The notes below the pieces were generated by a model. The model was not told where the DNA came from and ran no database searches. It worked only from the letters and a program-made list of their open reading frames with translations. From contig JAUVXR010000002.1 of the NCBI GenBank assembly GCA_030603495.1, positions 62,001 through 126,000 on the forward strand: a stretch of 64,000 nucleotides of DNA, given 5' to 3'. Position 1 is the first letter of the stretch; the number at the start of each line of letters is the position of its first letter. Shown one piece after another: positions 52,500-62,010 of the stretch. Made by a program: the position numbers and the translations under genes. This DNA is from a bacterium. GTDB lineage: Bacteria; Armatimonadota; Zipacnadia; Zipacnadales; Zipacnadaceae.

Positions 52500-52837
52500 G
52501 TTGGCCCTCTTTCGAGATTGTTGCACAAGCTACCTCTCACAATTGAGACAGCACGATATTCAGTTTTTTTGAAGCCATAGTTCTGGCATTACTTATCCAG
52601 TTTCTTGGTCTAGTTGTGGTTCAGGCGCTTTCTAAGCGATATGTCACGGGCACCATTTCAGCCGTCGTAGCCGTAGGCTACTATGGCGAAGTCGGCCTGG
52701 TTGTTTGTCGTCGTCCCGCGATGTGTCTCGCTGCCTATCACCTCCTCAGCCTACCGCCGGACATAGCTTGCCGCTGGTTCGGCACAGTCCGGCGCTCAAT
52801 AGTCTGACTATCTTCTGGCAATTGACCACGATACACG
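52500..52837. other. Non-coding stretch, nothing recognised
   Basis: A 338-base gap between the oxidoreductase start and the transposase remnant. Short open frames have no ribosome binding site. A T6 run is near 52563. Confidence 0.4.
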
Positions 52838-53095
52838 TCAGCACCACTTGCCCTCTAACTTTAGCCAGGCCCCAGTAGCGCACCTTCCCCAGTGCTTACT
52901 TTCAAAACTCATGCTGTTATGAGCGTGCTTGGCACGGGCGTTGCGTTGAGCGAAGTGGGTGTCTAAAGTGCGGCGTCGCTCAACTGGGTCTTCGAAGTTC
53001 CTACCGAAAAGCACGCGGCGTTTGGTCTGGTTGAAGATCGCTTCCACCGGGTTCAGCCATGGACTGTAAGTGCATAAGGGGAACAGGAATATCAC
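52838..53095 (-). mobile_element. IS630-family transposase C-terminal remnant
   Basis: The minus strand encodes FPLCTYSPWLNPVEAIFNQT and KRRVLFGRNFEDPVERRRTL, matching the DDE_3/IS630 end (lPxYsPxLNPIExxW-xLKrxv), which includes the catalytic glutamate after the 'LNPxE' motif. The open frame continues upstream in the same phase (ALRDFCGAALARRPVIF) but no N-terminal HTH or first catalytic aspartate is found, and no terminal inverted repeats were seen. It is a dead fragment. Confidence 0.75.
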
Positions 53096-53388
53096 CGGGC
53101 GGCGCGCAAGCGCTGCGCCGCAGAAGTCCCGGAGGGCCGCGGCCGAAGCTGTCGCCGCAACTCGTGCTGATTGGGTTCGCCCAGAAACTTGAAGTACAGT
53201 TGGGGCACTTCCGCCACTTCGTACACCGCGTCCATACCTTTCTCAGGATCAAGAAAGCCACCGTACTGTAAATCGACGTGATACCTATCGGTCGGCGTCT
53301 CCGCGCACGCCGCAAGGATCAGCCCCCGTGCGCCCGAGAATCCAGCGTTGTCGAGTATTTCGTCCAGCTCAAGCTCAGATGTACGCAT
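53092..53388 (-). CDS. Small hypothetical protein at the edge of the IS630 remnant
   Basis: A 98-residue frame from ATG 53388 (preceded by AAGGGGACACCTG) behind a good promoter. The first 85 residues look like a folded protein (MRTSELELDEILDNAGF, GLILAACAETPTDRYHVDL, EVAEVPQLYFKFLGEPNQH) of no family I know. The last 15 residues are arginine-rich and cross into the transposase remnant in a different frame, so the gene was probably cut and joined by the element. Function unknown. Confidence 0.45.
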   Translation of the reverse strand: MRTSELELDEILDNAGFSGARGLILAACAETPTDRYHVDLQYGGFLDPEKGMDAVYEVAEVPQLYFKFLGEPNQHELRRQLRPRPSGTSAAQRLRAAR

Positions 53389-53454
53389 CAGGTGTCCCCT
53401 TCCGGCGCATTGCTACGTGTTGCCGTCCGGATTCTCGTCCATCGCTTGATACAC

Positions 53455-53483
53455 ATTATAGCATATATGTTCTAATACGACAA
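53455..53483 (-). promoter_or_regulatory. Promoter for the gene at 53092-53388
   Basis: Minus strand TTGTCG (53478-53483), 17-base spacer, TATAAT (53455-53460). The leader is about 60 bases. Confidence 0.6.
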
Positions 53484-53960
53484 CCACTTCGCTTCGCGTT
53501 TCGCCAGGAGCCCGAAGTATAGTACGCTGGTCTTACGCATGCCCCGCTCTGGTATTCCCTGCAATCTGCGGCATTCCCTCCTGCACTCCAGCGGGGGCGA
53601 CGCCCGGCCCGGGGTGACCATGACCTAAAGCGGCGAAGGATCGGTAGTCTTGCCTATACCCAGGCGAGACTGTCTCTGCTATCGCCTAAGAGCTGTCATA
53701 TTTGTTCAATTCGGGGCAGAAGCTTCTTCATAACTGTTCCAATCTCGGGTTGTGTTAGCCAAATGATCCGCAGCAGGAGAAATCGGTGCAGGAAACAAAG
53801 AATGTTAAACGCAGCAACAGAGGATATGGGAAATGCCAGGTATAGTAAAGTGCAATGTCTGCCTAACGCAAACGAGCCGGATGAAGTTCCTTCTGTCGTA
53901 GATCTTCAGCGAGAATGATAGCAGCACATGCCAATTTGCCACGAGAGGAGTGCCGGCGTC
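53484..53960. other. Non-coding stretch before the propeller-secretin gene
   Basis: About 480 bases with no recognisable gene on either strand. A TATAGT near 53857 on the plus strand might be a weak -10 but lacks a -35. Confidence 0.4.
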
Positions 53961-56374
53961 TTGATCACCATAAATAGACAATTCTTCCGTTGCCCCACGT
54001 GTATCGTTGTATATTGTGTGATCCTTGTGGGTGGTGCCACCAGCATAGCTTCAGCGTATGAGGTCGCGCCCGGGCTTGACATGCAGCGGTTGACCGAGGA
54101 CGGGAAGTCGTATACCGAGCGGGGCATGGGATTTGCCCCCCAAGGCGACAGCATCGTATTATACAAAGAGGTCACGAAGTCGCAACGCGAGCTATGGTTG
54201 ATCAAGGCTGACGGCACCGAGACGCAAGCTATCAGTCCTGTGGGGTGGCCCACGATTGCCGGATGGTCACCTGATGGGAGCAAAGTAGGTTACGTCTTTG
54301 CCAACAATAACGATCCCGAGAGCGAAGCTTCCATTTGCGTGTACGATACGGCTACCAGTGAGACTACGAGGATTGCGGGAGGCTACTAGCTACGTGATTT
54401 TGGTGCGGGGTGCAACGCGCCTCCCATCTGGGCGCCCGACGGCAGCCACCTGGCCTATCAGATTCATGACCGCCAGCGCGAAGCGTGGTTCTTGTGGGTC
54501 TTTCCCGCCGATGGTGGCACACCCGCGCGCCTTGGGGGCAACCTGGCAGGGACGAAAGCTTTCGATACGAACGGATCTTGGTCTCCCGATGGTCACGAGA
54601 TCGCCTTCGTTGCGTACCCGTCGGAAGGATCAGAAACAGAGATCTACCGGTGCAAAATAGACGGCACTGGCCTGTTCAAGATCACCGACGACCGACGAGA
54701 TTGTGGCGAACCCAAGTGGTCACCAGATGGAGAGTGGATCGTCTTCTTCTCTGCCAAAGACCGACTGCCTGAGGAAGTGCGTATGGGCTGGAAGTGGAAT
54801 CTGCTCCTCGTGCGCCCGGATGGCACCGAAGAGCACACTATTCTCAGCGGGAACAGCCAGACCACCGAAGGTCGAGCAACGTACGTACACCCAGAATGGT
54901 CTCCTGACCAGAGCTTCGTTGTTTGCCATGGTAGCGTTCGAGATAGGGATGATCACTCTTACAACGGTACGTATCTGGTTGACTGGCAGCAATACACGTC
55001 TGAGCCCAAGCTCATACTGGGGCACCACTTGGAGATAGGAATCAGAACTGGGGCCATGATTGGGCGATATCACCTGATTCGAAGAAGGTCTTCCGCCACG
55101 GCTCGACAAGCGTTCTTCGGGGAACAGGACGCGAAGCGCAAGACACCGATTACGGCGGCCGCCTCGAAGTGTACGACGTCGCCACCGGCGAGGTTGCCAA
55201 GTTGATCTCCTACCGTGAGGAAAAGGACCCTTACTACCTGTACGGGGCAGAAATAACTAATGACGCCGAATCATGGGCACCGGACAGTAGGTGGATACTA
55301 ATATGCCAAGCGAAAGTCATTAGCTGGGAGCAAGAGCAATTCGAGCCCGACTTGTACGTACTGACTATTCCAGGGGCAGCGGAAGCCGAAGAGGCCACCC
55401 CCGGCGCTGAGACGCCTCCTGCCGAAGCGAGCCTTCCCGCGCCGCTGAGTGCCCATCTGATCCGCCCCAAGTACCTGACCGTGGAGCAAGTACTCGCAGT
55501 CATTCCTCAAGAATACCAGTCACATATTCAGGCAGAGCCGGAGCGGAACATATTGATGGTCACGGGGGGTGCTGAATTCACCGAACAGATTCGAGAGTAT
55601 CTGGCAGCAATCGACGTCCCGGCACCACAAGTGACACTTGATGTGTTAGCCACAGAGATGTCGAAGCAAGCCAGCCGTGACCTGGGGCTGGATTGGAGCT
55701 ACGCCAAAGGGCGTTTCGGAGCGTACCTTCCGATTGGGGACCTCGGGTTGGGACAGGCTGTCTATCAAGGGGTGGGCAAGCTTGACGAGGAGTTCTTCGT
55801 GGCCCTGAACGCACTCGAGGAGAAGGGTGCTGCGACCGTCTACGCCAATCCGCGTCTTGCTGCAATCAGCGGGAAGTCCGCCGAGTTAAGAATCCGCCGG
55901 GTCAAGTACTACTTCTACACCCAAGGATACGATGCACAGGGCAACCCAATCATTCGGCAGAGTGACATTTCCGCGGACATCACTGGCAAGATTACTCCTC
56001 GGGTTGTGGGGGATGGACACATACTGATCGATATTGAGGTGGGTGTTGGCAACTTCATCTTTACCTCAGCTAGCACCTTGCCTGACGTCACCACTCGGGA
56101 TGTTAAGGCTAACGTCGCTGTGAACGAAGGGGAGACCATCATGATCGGCGGTCTTGTGCTTCGGCAGCAAACACGTGCCGTCAGCAAGACCCCCATATTG
56201 GGTGACATCCCGCTGATTGGCAACTTGTTCCGCAAGAGCCATTGGGATACCGAGGAAACGGTCCTGACGATCTTTATCACACCCTACATCGGCTTGCGAC
56301 CTGAGCAGACTGCCGAGTCTGAGGGCCACGAGAACTTGCGCCCTCCAAGACTGGGCAAGACTAGTGGTGGTTAG
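53961..56374 (+). pseudogene. TolB-like beta-propeller fused to a secretin domain, broken by a stop and a frameshift
   Basis: From TTG 53961 (GAGAGGAG upstream; signal TCIVVYCVILVGGATSIASA) the reading has PD40/WD40-like blades (GFAPQGDSIVLYKE, AGWSPDGSKVGYVF). A TAG at 54387 interrupts; the same frame goes on (IWAPDGSHLAYQ, SWSPDGHEIAFVA, KWSPDGEWIVFFSA). Near 55045 a base is lost, and the next frame continues (NWGHDWAISPDSKKVF, VYDVATGEVAKL). The last 280 residues are a secretin: ISGKSAELRIRR, NEGETIMIGGLVLRQQ, KTPILGDIPLIGNLFRKSH, VLTIFITPYI. Secretins form outer-membrane pores of type II, III and IV pilus systems. I know of no standard member joined to a TolB propeller. The two lesions could be real or assembly faults. 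Confidence 0.8.
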
Positions 56375-56608
56375 CATTGCCTGCAAGCGTACGCCCTTGG
56401 TCTCTGCGCAGCATCCAGGTCAAGCTGATCAAGATCGGGGCCAAGGTAGTTCGCCACGCCCGACAGGTAATTTTCCAGATGGCGGAGGTGGCGGTATCCA
56501 AGGAGCTCTTTGAGCAAGCACTGGCGTGAATCTGGGCCTTAGCGCCTGGCACCGGTGACGGTGCGGCCGACGCCCGCGTTACTGATAGCCACTGTCTCAC
56601 CCACCCAG
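56375..56608. other. Spacer with degenerate end of comM
   Basis: The minus strand shows fragments that may continue the comM reading out of frame. Nothing else seen. Confidence 0.3.
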
Positions 56609-57000
56609 CTACAAACTCAGCCCCAGTTGGTGCTTAGCAACAAGCAAAGCCTCCCGGGCCCCCTCGGTCTCCTCACAAAGCTCATCGAACATACCCGGTC
56701 TTAACTCAGCATTGCGGGAGAGGGGGAGAGAAGAGTAGCGCTGCTCTTGAAGGACCTGAGCGGCCAGTACCCTCGCGCGGATCACGGCGGAAGGCTCACC
56801 GGAAGGGGGGGAGAAGACCTCCTCATCGGAAAGCGGGGGAACCCACACTCTCAGGTCAATGCGATCCCAGATAGGCCCGGACATCTTAGCGACATACTTT
56901 TGGCGCTGAGACCTGGTGCAGCGGCACTCGATACAAGGATGACCCCAGTACTCCAATGGGGGCCTACAGCCACAAGGATGCCCACGACAGAAATCGTCAA
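56609..57000 (-). pseudogene. ComM/YifB-type magnesium-chelatase-like protein, C-terminal fragment
   Basis: The minus strand encodes GHPCIECRCT, then KYVAKMSGPIWDRIDLRVWV, matching the ComM block CPCGxxG...CxC...ISGPLLDRIDLHV. It goes on through a helix (AVIRARVLAAQVLQEQRYSS, FDELCEETEGAREALLVAKH) and stops at LGLSL, where intact proteins continue LGLSARAYxRxLRVARTIADL. The upstream AAA+ ATPase core (over 250 residues) is absent. ComM helps branch migration during natural transformation. Both ends missing means it cannot work. Confidence 0.85.
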
Positions 57001-57250
57001 AAACCGGCCAGAATGCCCCTTACGCACGTCAGGCGGCGATTTGGTAAATTGGCATCCGCTACCACCAGATAGCCCCCCCGCCAGGTCGCCCGCTGGGGTG
57101 GGGGGAAGATGGTGCACAGAGGGGGGTGAGTGGGGTGAGGGGGCAAGGGTGAAGAGTAGGTGGGGAGGGTAAGCAACGGGTGATTTGGTTGTGATATTGG
57201 AACAAGAATGGGATAAATAGGGGCAGCATCAGAATCAGAAGTAAACAACG

Positions 57251-57458
57251 GTGTAGAACCAGGAGCAGACTTGAAACCGGAGCAGCGTCAGGAGCTGGTG
57301 ATCAAGCGCAGACAGCGAGGCTGAAGCCTGAGGAGGATCGGTGAGGAGGTAGGTGTTAGCTACGAGACGGTTCGCGGGGACTTATCAACTGTCAGGAGAT
57401 TGGCAGTTGACTTCCTCGAGCGCACCGTAGGCAAGGATGGCAGGTCCCGCCCAGGCAT
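57251..57458 (+). pseudogene. HTH regulator-like remnant with internal TGA
   Basis: The plus strand reads LKPEQRQELVIKRRQRG, TGA, SLRRIGEEVGVSYETVRGDL and then TVGKDGRSRPG. 'R-I-G-E-x-x-G-V-S-x-x-T-V-R-x-D-L' is a helix-turn-helix, and 'GKDGxSRPA' after it is a motif of ParB-like/phage HTH proteins ('GKDGKxYPA'). The rest is missing. Confidence 0.55.
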
Positions 57459-58335
57459 GAGTATATACTTGCGTGTACGTTTCCAGGCATGTTTTCTTGT
57501 CACAGGGAGGAAAGAATCGGGGGACCTGCTTCGATCCTGTGAGTATCCACACCGGACGTCAATACGCGGTGGGCGATATCTATACATATTGGGCACGGTC
57601 AGTTGCCGTCAGAACCTGTTGTGAGCAAACGCAATACGTGACAGCACAGGGCGGACAACTGGCTCGTTGTTGCCCCTTGCGCACGGCTGAAAGTCGGCCG
57701 CTTTACCACCACGAGCAATGGCCGCGTCGGTTCTTGCCTTATGACTGCGTCATAAGGCAATCCCCAGCAACATCCCTAGCCCAGACGGGCACATGACCAG
57801 GATTATCACCCTTCGGCTTGGCATGACAAAGCCGACTATGCTGCTGAGGAAGAAGAAGCGAACAGGAACGTTGGGGGAAGAGCAGGGGAATCCATGTAGC
57901 ACTTCAATACGTGGCAACAAGTAAGCCGAGTTCTGGGCTCAAAATCCCTAGTTATCCGCCCATTTTCGGGCTCATAGTGGGTGCATAATTGGTGATATTA
58001 TCCCACTTTCCCGGAATCCTGCAACCTCGCTTACGCCATCTACTGTATTCCCCGCCACCTATTGAGAAACCTTCTTTTTCACCGAAATCCAGCACTAACA
58101 TCTCTCATCCAAATCCGCCTCGGATGAAGCGGCGACCATCTGAAGTCGGTTGAAGCTGCTGGCTGCTAAACCGCGTTCATCTATTGACGTGAGATAAGCA
58201 CAGCAACAAGAGCCGGGCAATAGGCAAGAAGTTGGCCGACTATTTGAAGGAAGGATTGAAATTCCGCTGGCTCCCCGGGACCCCCCAAAATCCGAACTTT
58301 CCCCCCTTTAGTTAACATAATACTGTACCTAAAGC
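57459..58335. other. Long non-coding, AT-mixed degenerate stretch
   Basis: No convincing gene over about 880 bases. It contains a 12-bp perfect palindrome (separate entry) and an imperfect hairpin around 57980-58010 (GTGGG..ATAAT / ATTAT.CCCAC). Likely decayed mobile DNA. Confidence 0.5.
57734..57760. other. Perfect 12-bp inverted repeat with 3-base loop
   Basis: TTGCCTTATGAC, TGC, GTCATAAGGCAA. It is not next to an obvious gene and has no T-tract. It could be an element end, a binding site or a stranded terminator. Confidence 0.6.
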
Positions 58336-58595
58336 CGGAATTTGTCCGAAATGGGCGCCCTGAACGTCTGGGCTACTGCTATGCCCTGACCGTCGCAACA
58401 TTCTCAGCACCGCCCGAAACACGCAGAGTTAGGAGAGAGACGCCTCTGGAAAGGGCTCAGCGATTCCAGCGGATGCTCGACTCTGGCCAGGTCAGGAATA
58501 GAGCAGATCTCGCCAGGACGCTCGGTTGCTCAAGGGCGTGGGTGACCAAGGTCCTGCGCACCCTTGCCTACAGCGATGCGGGCTCCTCTCCGTGA
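58336..58595 (+). pseudogene. HTH-domain protein remnant (ParB/recombinase-associated type)
   Basis: An open frame of about 86 codons without a standard start reads EFVRNGRPERLGYCYALTVA, then TPLERAQRFQRMLDSGQVRN and RADLARTLGCSRAWVTKVLR before TGA at 58593. 'PLExARxxQxLLDSGxVxNRAxLAxxxGxSRAxVTxVLxLL' is a known helix-turn-helix pattern of plasmid- and phage-linked proteins. It is short and lacks an N-terminus, so I treat it as a remnant, though a small intact protein with a non-standard start is possible. Confidence 0.55.
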
Positions 58596-59095
58596 ACGGG
58601 ACTCGGTGGCTGCTGTGGAACTTGCCCACTTCGGGGAGACGGCCGCTCACCAGGCTGGGGCCGTGGCTTGTCCACTGACCGCTATGGCTTTCGCCGGGCT
58701 CGCCGCCGTGGTCTGCAGCACGTATCCCGAGGTCCGAAAGCCATCTTGTCAGAGCGAATAGAATTCCGAAGAAGAAGTCAAGACTGTCACTGACAGCCTA
58801 TACACCGTGCCATCCCGTCCTCCCCAACTGCGCAGATCAGTCCTGGGACCTTACGGGGCACAGCGCCGTCCTATATCGGATAAAGCTGCTATTTGGTCAT
58901 TCCGCGGCGGTCAGTTCCCTCCATGATCTTCCATCCACACTAGAGACTAATACTCTTGGTCCATTACGGCAGAAACCGCTGATGCTGTCGCCGCGGGCAA
59001 AGCGACAAACGGTCAATGTCGAGTATCTCATCCGGGCCCGCTGCTTCCGGCACGCAACGAGGACACACTTTAGATCGGCTCCCGCAGGGGGATGC
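58596..59095. other. Non-coding stretch, nothing recognised
   Basis: 500 bases upstream of the wtpC stop (on the other side). A 65-codon plus-strand frame is present but has no ribosome binding site or recognisable fold. Confidence 0.4.
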
Positions 59096-60133
59096 TCAGA
59101 AGCAATGTACGGCGGAGCTCTTGAAGGTGCAATACAGTTCAGTGCCCACGTCTATACCCAGAACATTGAATGACTCGTACGTGACGAGGGCCGTTAGGCT
59201 CAATGCACCGCTGGATATGCGCACCGCCAGCAGAGGGCCGGAATTCTCCCATTCTTCCACTGTACAGCGGAACTGATTCCGCGCGCTGGAATCAAAGGGC
59301 TGGCGGGACAGCAAAATCTCCTCAGGCTTGATCCACATGTGAGATATGGACTCGTCAGCCAAAGCCGCGTGAATCTCCACTCCGCCGGCGCGACATATGC
59401 CTTGGCTAGCAGAATCCACTGTCATGATGTTCCGCATACCGAGGAATTCGGCGACCTCCGGGTGGGAGGGCGAGCGGAACAACTCCTCGGGGGTGGCGAC
59501 CTGGCGAATGCAGCCCCCCAGCATCACCCCGATGCGGTCAGCCAGATACAGGGCGTCATCAGGGTCGTGGGTCACGTGCAGGAAGGTGGTGCCGGTGTGT
59601 TGGTGAATGCGCCGCAGCTCATGGCGCAGTCGCGCGCGCAGGCCGACATCCACAGCCGCGAGGGGCTCGTCCAGCAACAGCATGCGCGGACGCGGGGCCA
59701 ACGCCCGGGCCAGCGCTACGCGCTGCTGCTCACCGCCGGACAGAGCACCAGTATGGCGATTCAGTAGGGCAGCGATGCCCAGCGTCTCAGCCAGAGCGCG
59801 GATCCGCCCCGCAGCTTCCCGCGACTTGACACCCCGCGCCCGCAGACCGTAGGCAATATTCCCGGCGACGGTGAGGTGGGGAAAGAGAGCATAATCCTGA
59901 TAGACGACGGCGAAGTCACGGGCTTCCGGGGGGCTGGTTGTGATGTCCTGGCCTTCGCAGAGGATCCGGCCGGCATCCGGAGCCATAAACCCGGCGACCA
60001 TTTCAATGAGAACCGTCTTCCCCTCCCCGGAAGGCCCCAACAGGACGAAGTACTCCCCCGGATTCAAACGCAGATTAAGCTCAGCGATGGTGAATAAGCC
60101 CAAACGCTTGCAGAGGGATTCAAGTTCAAGCAT
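59096..60133 (-). CDS. wtpC: Tungstate/molybdate ABC transporter ATPase
   Basis: A 345-residue ATPase. ATG 60133 follows AGGAGGCTCAG and overlaps the permease stop by 8 bases. Walker A is GPSGEGKT, the Q-loop is in VVYQDYALFPHL, the signature is LSGGEQQRVALARAL, Walker B MLLLDEPLAAVD, and the H-loop FLHVTHDPDDA. A C-terminal TOBE domain (about 240-345, MWIKPEEILLSRQ and so on) is present; in ModC/WtpC it can sense the oxyanion. Together with WtpB and WtpA it imports tungstate or molybdate for the cofactor genes upstream. Confident family; W versus Mo preference cannot be read from sequence. Confidence 0.92.
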   Translation of the reverse strand: MLELESLCKRLGLFTIAELNLRLNPGEYFVLLGPSGEGKTVLIEMVAGFMAPDAGRILCEGQDITTSPPEARDFAVVYQDYALFPHLTVAGNIAYGLRARGVKSREAAGRIRALAETLGIAALLNRHTGALSGGEQQRVALARALAPRPRMLLLDEPLAAVDVGLRARLRHELRRIHQHTGTTFLHVTHDPDDALYLADRIGVMLGGCIRQVATPEELFRSPSHPEVAEFLGMRNIMTVDSASQGICRAGGVEIHAALADESISHMWIKPEEILLSRQPFDSSARNQFRCTVEEWENSGPLLAVRISSGALSLTALVTYESFNVLGIDVGTELYCTFKSSAVHCF

Positions 60134-60935
60134 TCTGAGCCTCCTGAGTTGGGCGACGGGCGAGGAAGCGCACGACCACAAAGATCGCCACGCAGATGAT
60201 AATCAGCAAAACCGCCACTGACCGGGCATAGGCCAGGCCATAGTCGTTGAAACGCTGAAACACCATTACCGGCGTAGTCATGGGATGATAGGCGATGATG
60301 ATCACTGCACCGAATTCGCTGATGCCCCGGGCCCACATCAGCACCATTCCCGAAAGGATGTCCCGCCAAGCCATAGGCAGGGATATAGTGAAGAACACCC
60401 GCCACGGGGAGGCGCCCAAGCTGCGGGCCGCCTTTTCCAGCCTTTCGGGCACGGCCAGAAAGCCCGCGCGGGCGGCGTTGATCAAGAAAGGCACTGATAC
60501 AAACGCCATTGCCACCGCAATCCCCGTGGCACTGCCCATTAACCCGCCCGTCATCGACCCCAGCAACGAGCGCCGGCCAATAACGGTCAGCAAGGCGATG
60601 CCGGCGGCAGAGTGCGGGATGATTATTGGCAAGTCTATAATCGCCAGTAGTGCAGTCTTACCGCAAAACTTCTTTCTCGCGAGCACGTACGACAGAGGAA
60701 CGCCCGCGAGGGTACAAATGAGCGTTGCGGCCAGGGCGGCGGCCAGCGTCAGGCGGATGGATTGGGTTACCTCTGCGTCGGCCGCGGCCTGAGAAAGCTC
60801 GCCGAACGACGATGACAATACCAATGCCAGCAACGGCGCGACGATCAAGAGCAGCACAACAGACCCCAAAGCCGCGAAAATCAGGGCGAACCAGGAGATC
60901 CGATAACTACGCGCCTCGCCCAGCACGGTGCTCAT
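60126..60935 (-). CDS. wtpB: Tungstate/molybdate ABC transporter permease
   Basis: A 269-residue membrane permease. ATG 60935 overlaps the wtpA stop in an ATGA arrangement. Six TM segments are seen (LIFAALGSVVLLLIVAPLL, LAAALAATLICTLAGVPLSY, TALLAIIDLPIIIPHSAAGI, GIAVAMAFVSVPFLINAARA, RDILSGMVLMWARGISEFGA, VAVLLIIICVAIFVVVRFL). The EAA loop is AARSLGASPWRVFFTISLP, and the family 'DLPIIIPHSAAGIALL' signature is that of molybdate/tungstate permeases. It ends inside wtpC. A dimer would form the channel. Confidence 0.92.
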   Translation of the reverse strand: MSTVLGEARSYRISWFALIFAALGSVVLLLIVAPLLALVLSSSFGELSQAAADAEVTQSIRLTLAAALAATLICTLAGVPLSYVLARKKFCGKTALLAIIDLPIIIPHSAAGIALLTVIGRRSLLGSMTGGLMGSATGIAVAMAFVSVPFLINAARAGFLAVPERLEKAARSLGASPWRVFFTISLPMAWRDILSGMVLMWARGISEFGAVIIIAYHPMTTPVMVFQRFNDYGLAYARSVAVLLIIICVAIFVVVRFLARRPTQEAQNA

Positions 60936-61948
60936 AGTGCACCTGCCTGCTTGCACAACGGTTGCAGTCTGGCCGGCACTCGGTCGTATTGTAGAGCCTG
61001 CGCCGGCACGATAGGCTCCTGGCCGCATTTGCTCATAATGGCCTGTCCCTCCGGCGACAACAGTAGGGCGACGTAAGCCTCGGCCAGATCCCGGTTTGGG
61101 GCAGTCCTGGGAATCGTTACCGAATAGACAATGGGGCCGCCGGATCGGGTAATCAACTCGCCCGGCTGCTTGCCGGTCACCGCGACCGTGGCGCTGCCGT
61201 ACAGATCAGCCAGCTCCGGAGAGCGCAGACTTATTTCATCGGGTAGCCGCAGAATCTTCAATCTGTGCTGCTGGCCGACTGAACGATAGATGAACAGATA
61301 ATCAATCTCACCGGCTTCCAGCAGGGCCAGCAGATCAGTCTCTTTGGGACGGATGTATTTGTGGCCATGCTTCTGCGCCAGGCCTGTGGCCAGACCAGGT
61401 ACGTCGTAGTGCTTCTCCGCAAGCTGGAAGACCATTACCGTACGGTACCCGCAGGGGTCACTGTTGGGATCGGAGCGACCGAACGCCACATCATCCTGCA
61501 GTAGAATCTCAGGCCAGTTGCTGGGACTAATCTCGTCGGCTCTATTGCTCTTCCCGGTGTAGACTATGGCCATCTCGTTGGTGGCGAAACGGATGTTGAA
61601 ATCAGCGTGTTCCGGCATAAGTAGATTCTCAACAACCTTGTAATCTGCGGAACCAAATACGTCGCAGCTTCGACCAAGGTCACTTATCTTGCGGGCACAC
61701 TCGCGGCTGCCGCCAGCCTCGGCTTTGACAGCAATCCCCGGATGGCGCTGCTCAAACAGAACGGACACCTCACGAAAAGGTACGGATAGGCTGCCGGCGT
61801 GGAAGATCGTCAGCTCTGTTGACACTGCCGCCTGCTTGCCAACCGGGCCTTTCGGACAGCCAGTCGTCAGGAGCAGCCCAACTGTCGCCAACGCCAATAC
61901 ACCATGTACAACCAACGAAGTTCTCGTTATTTGGTTGACTCCTTGCAT
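60932..61948 (-). CDS. wtpA: Tungstate/molybdate-binding lipoprotein
   Basis: A 338-residue periplasmic binding protein. N-terminal segment ending LLLTTGCPKG is a lipobox, so it is membrane-anchored. LTIFHAGSLSVPFREVSVLF, CDVFGSADYKVVENLL, FATNEMAIVYTGKSN, FGRSDPNSDPCGYRTVM and YSVTIPRTAPNRDLAEAYVA match WtpA/ModA_2. ATG 61948 is in frame, but AAGGAG overlaps it and stands eight bases before an ATA codon six residues on (ATA ACG), an arrangement like that at rodA; I keep the ATG. The ATGA overlap with wtpB implies coupled translation. Binds tungstate or molybdate. Confidence 0.9.
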   Translation of the reverse strand: MQGVNQITRTSLVVHGVLALATVGLLLTTGCPKGPVGKQAAVSTELTIFHAGSLSVPFREVSVLFEQRHPGIAVKAEAGGSRECARKISDLGRSCDVFGSADYKVVENLLMPEHADFNIRFATNEMAIVYTGKSNRADEISPSNWPEILLQDDVAFGRSDPNSDPCGYRTVMVFQLAEKHYDVPGLATGLAQKHGHKYIRPKETDLLALLEAGEIDYLFIYRSVGQQHRLKILRLPDEISLRSPELADLYGSATVAVTGKQPGELITRSGGPIVYSVTIPRTAPNRDLAEAYVALLLSPEGQAIMSKCGQEPIVPAQALQYDRVPARLQPLCKQAGAL

Positions 61949-62010
61949 ATTCCGGCACGAGTGCTTCCGAGTTCACAGAATTATTGTCAGATCCAGCTTC
62001 TCTCCTGCAA

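Noticed and set aside
54387..54389. TAG read through as an amino acid
   Set aside because: No other sign of recoding in the window, and a frameshift occurs in the same gene; decay or assembly error is simpler.
61949..62010. Molybdenum cofactor riboswitch before wtpA
   Set aside because: The gap is only about 60 bases and lacks the conserved structured motif; a leader upstream of moaA would lie outside the window.
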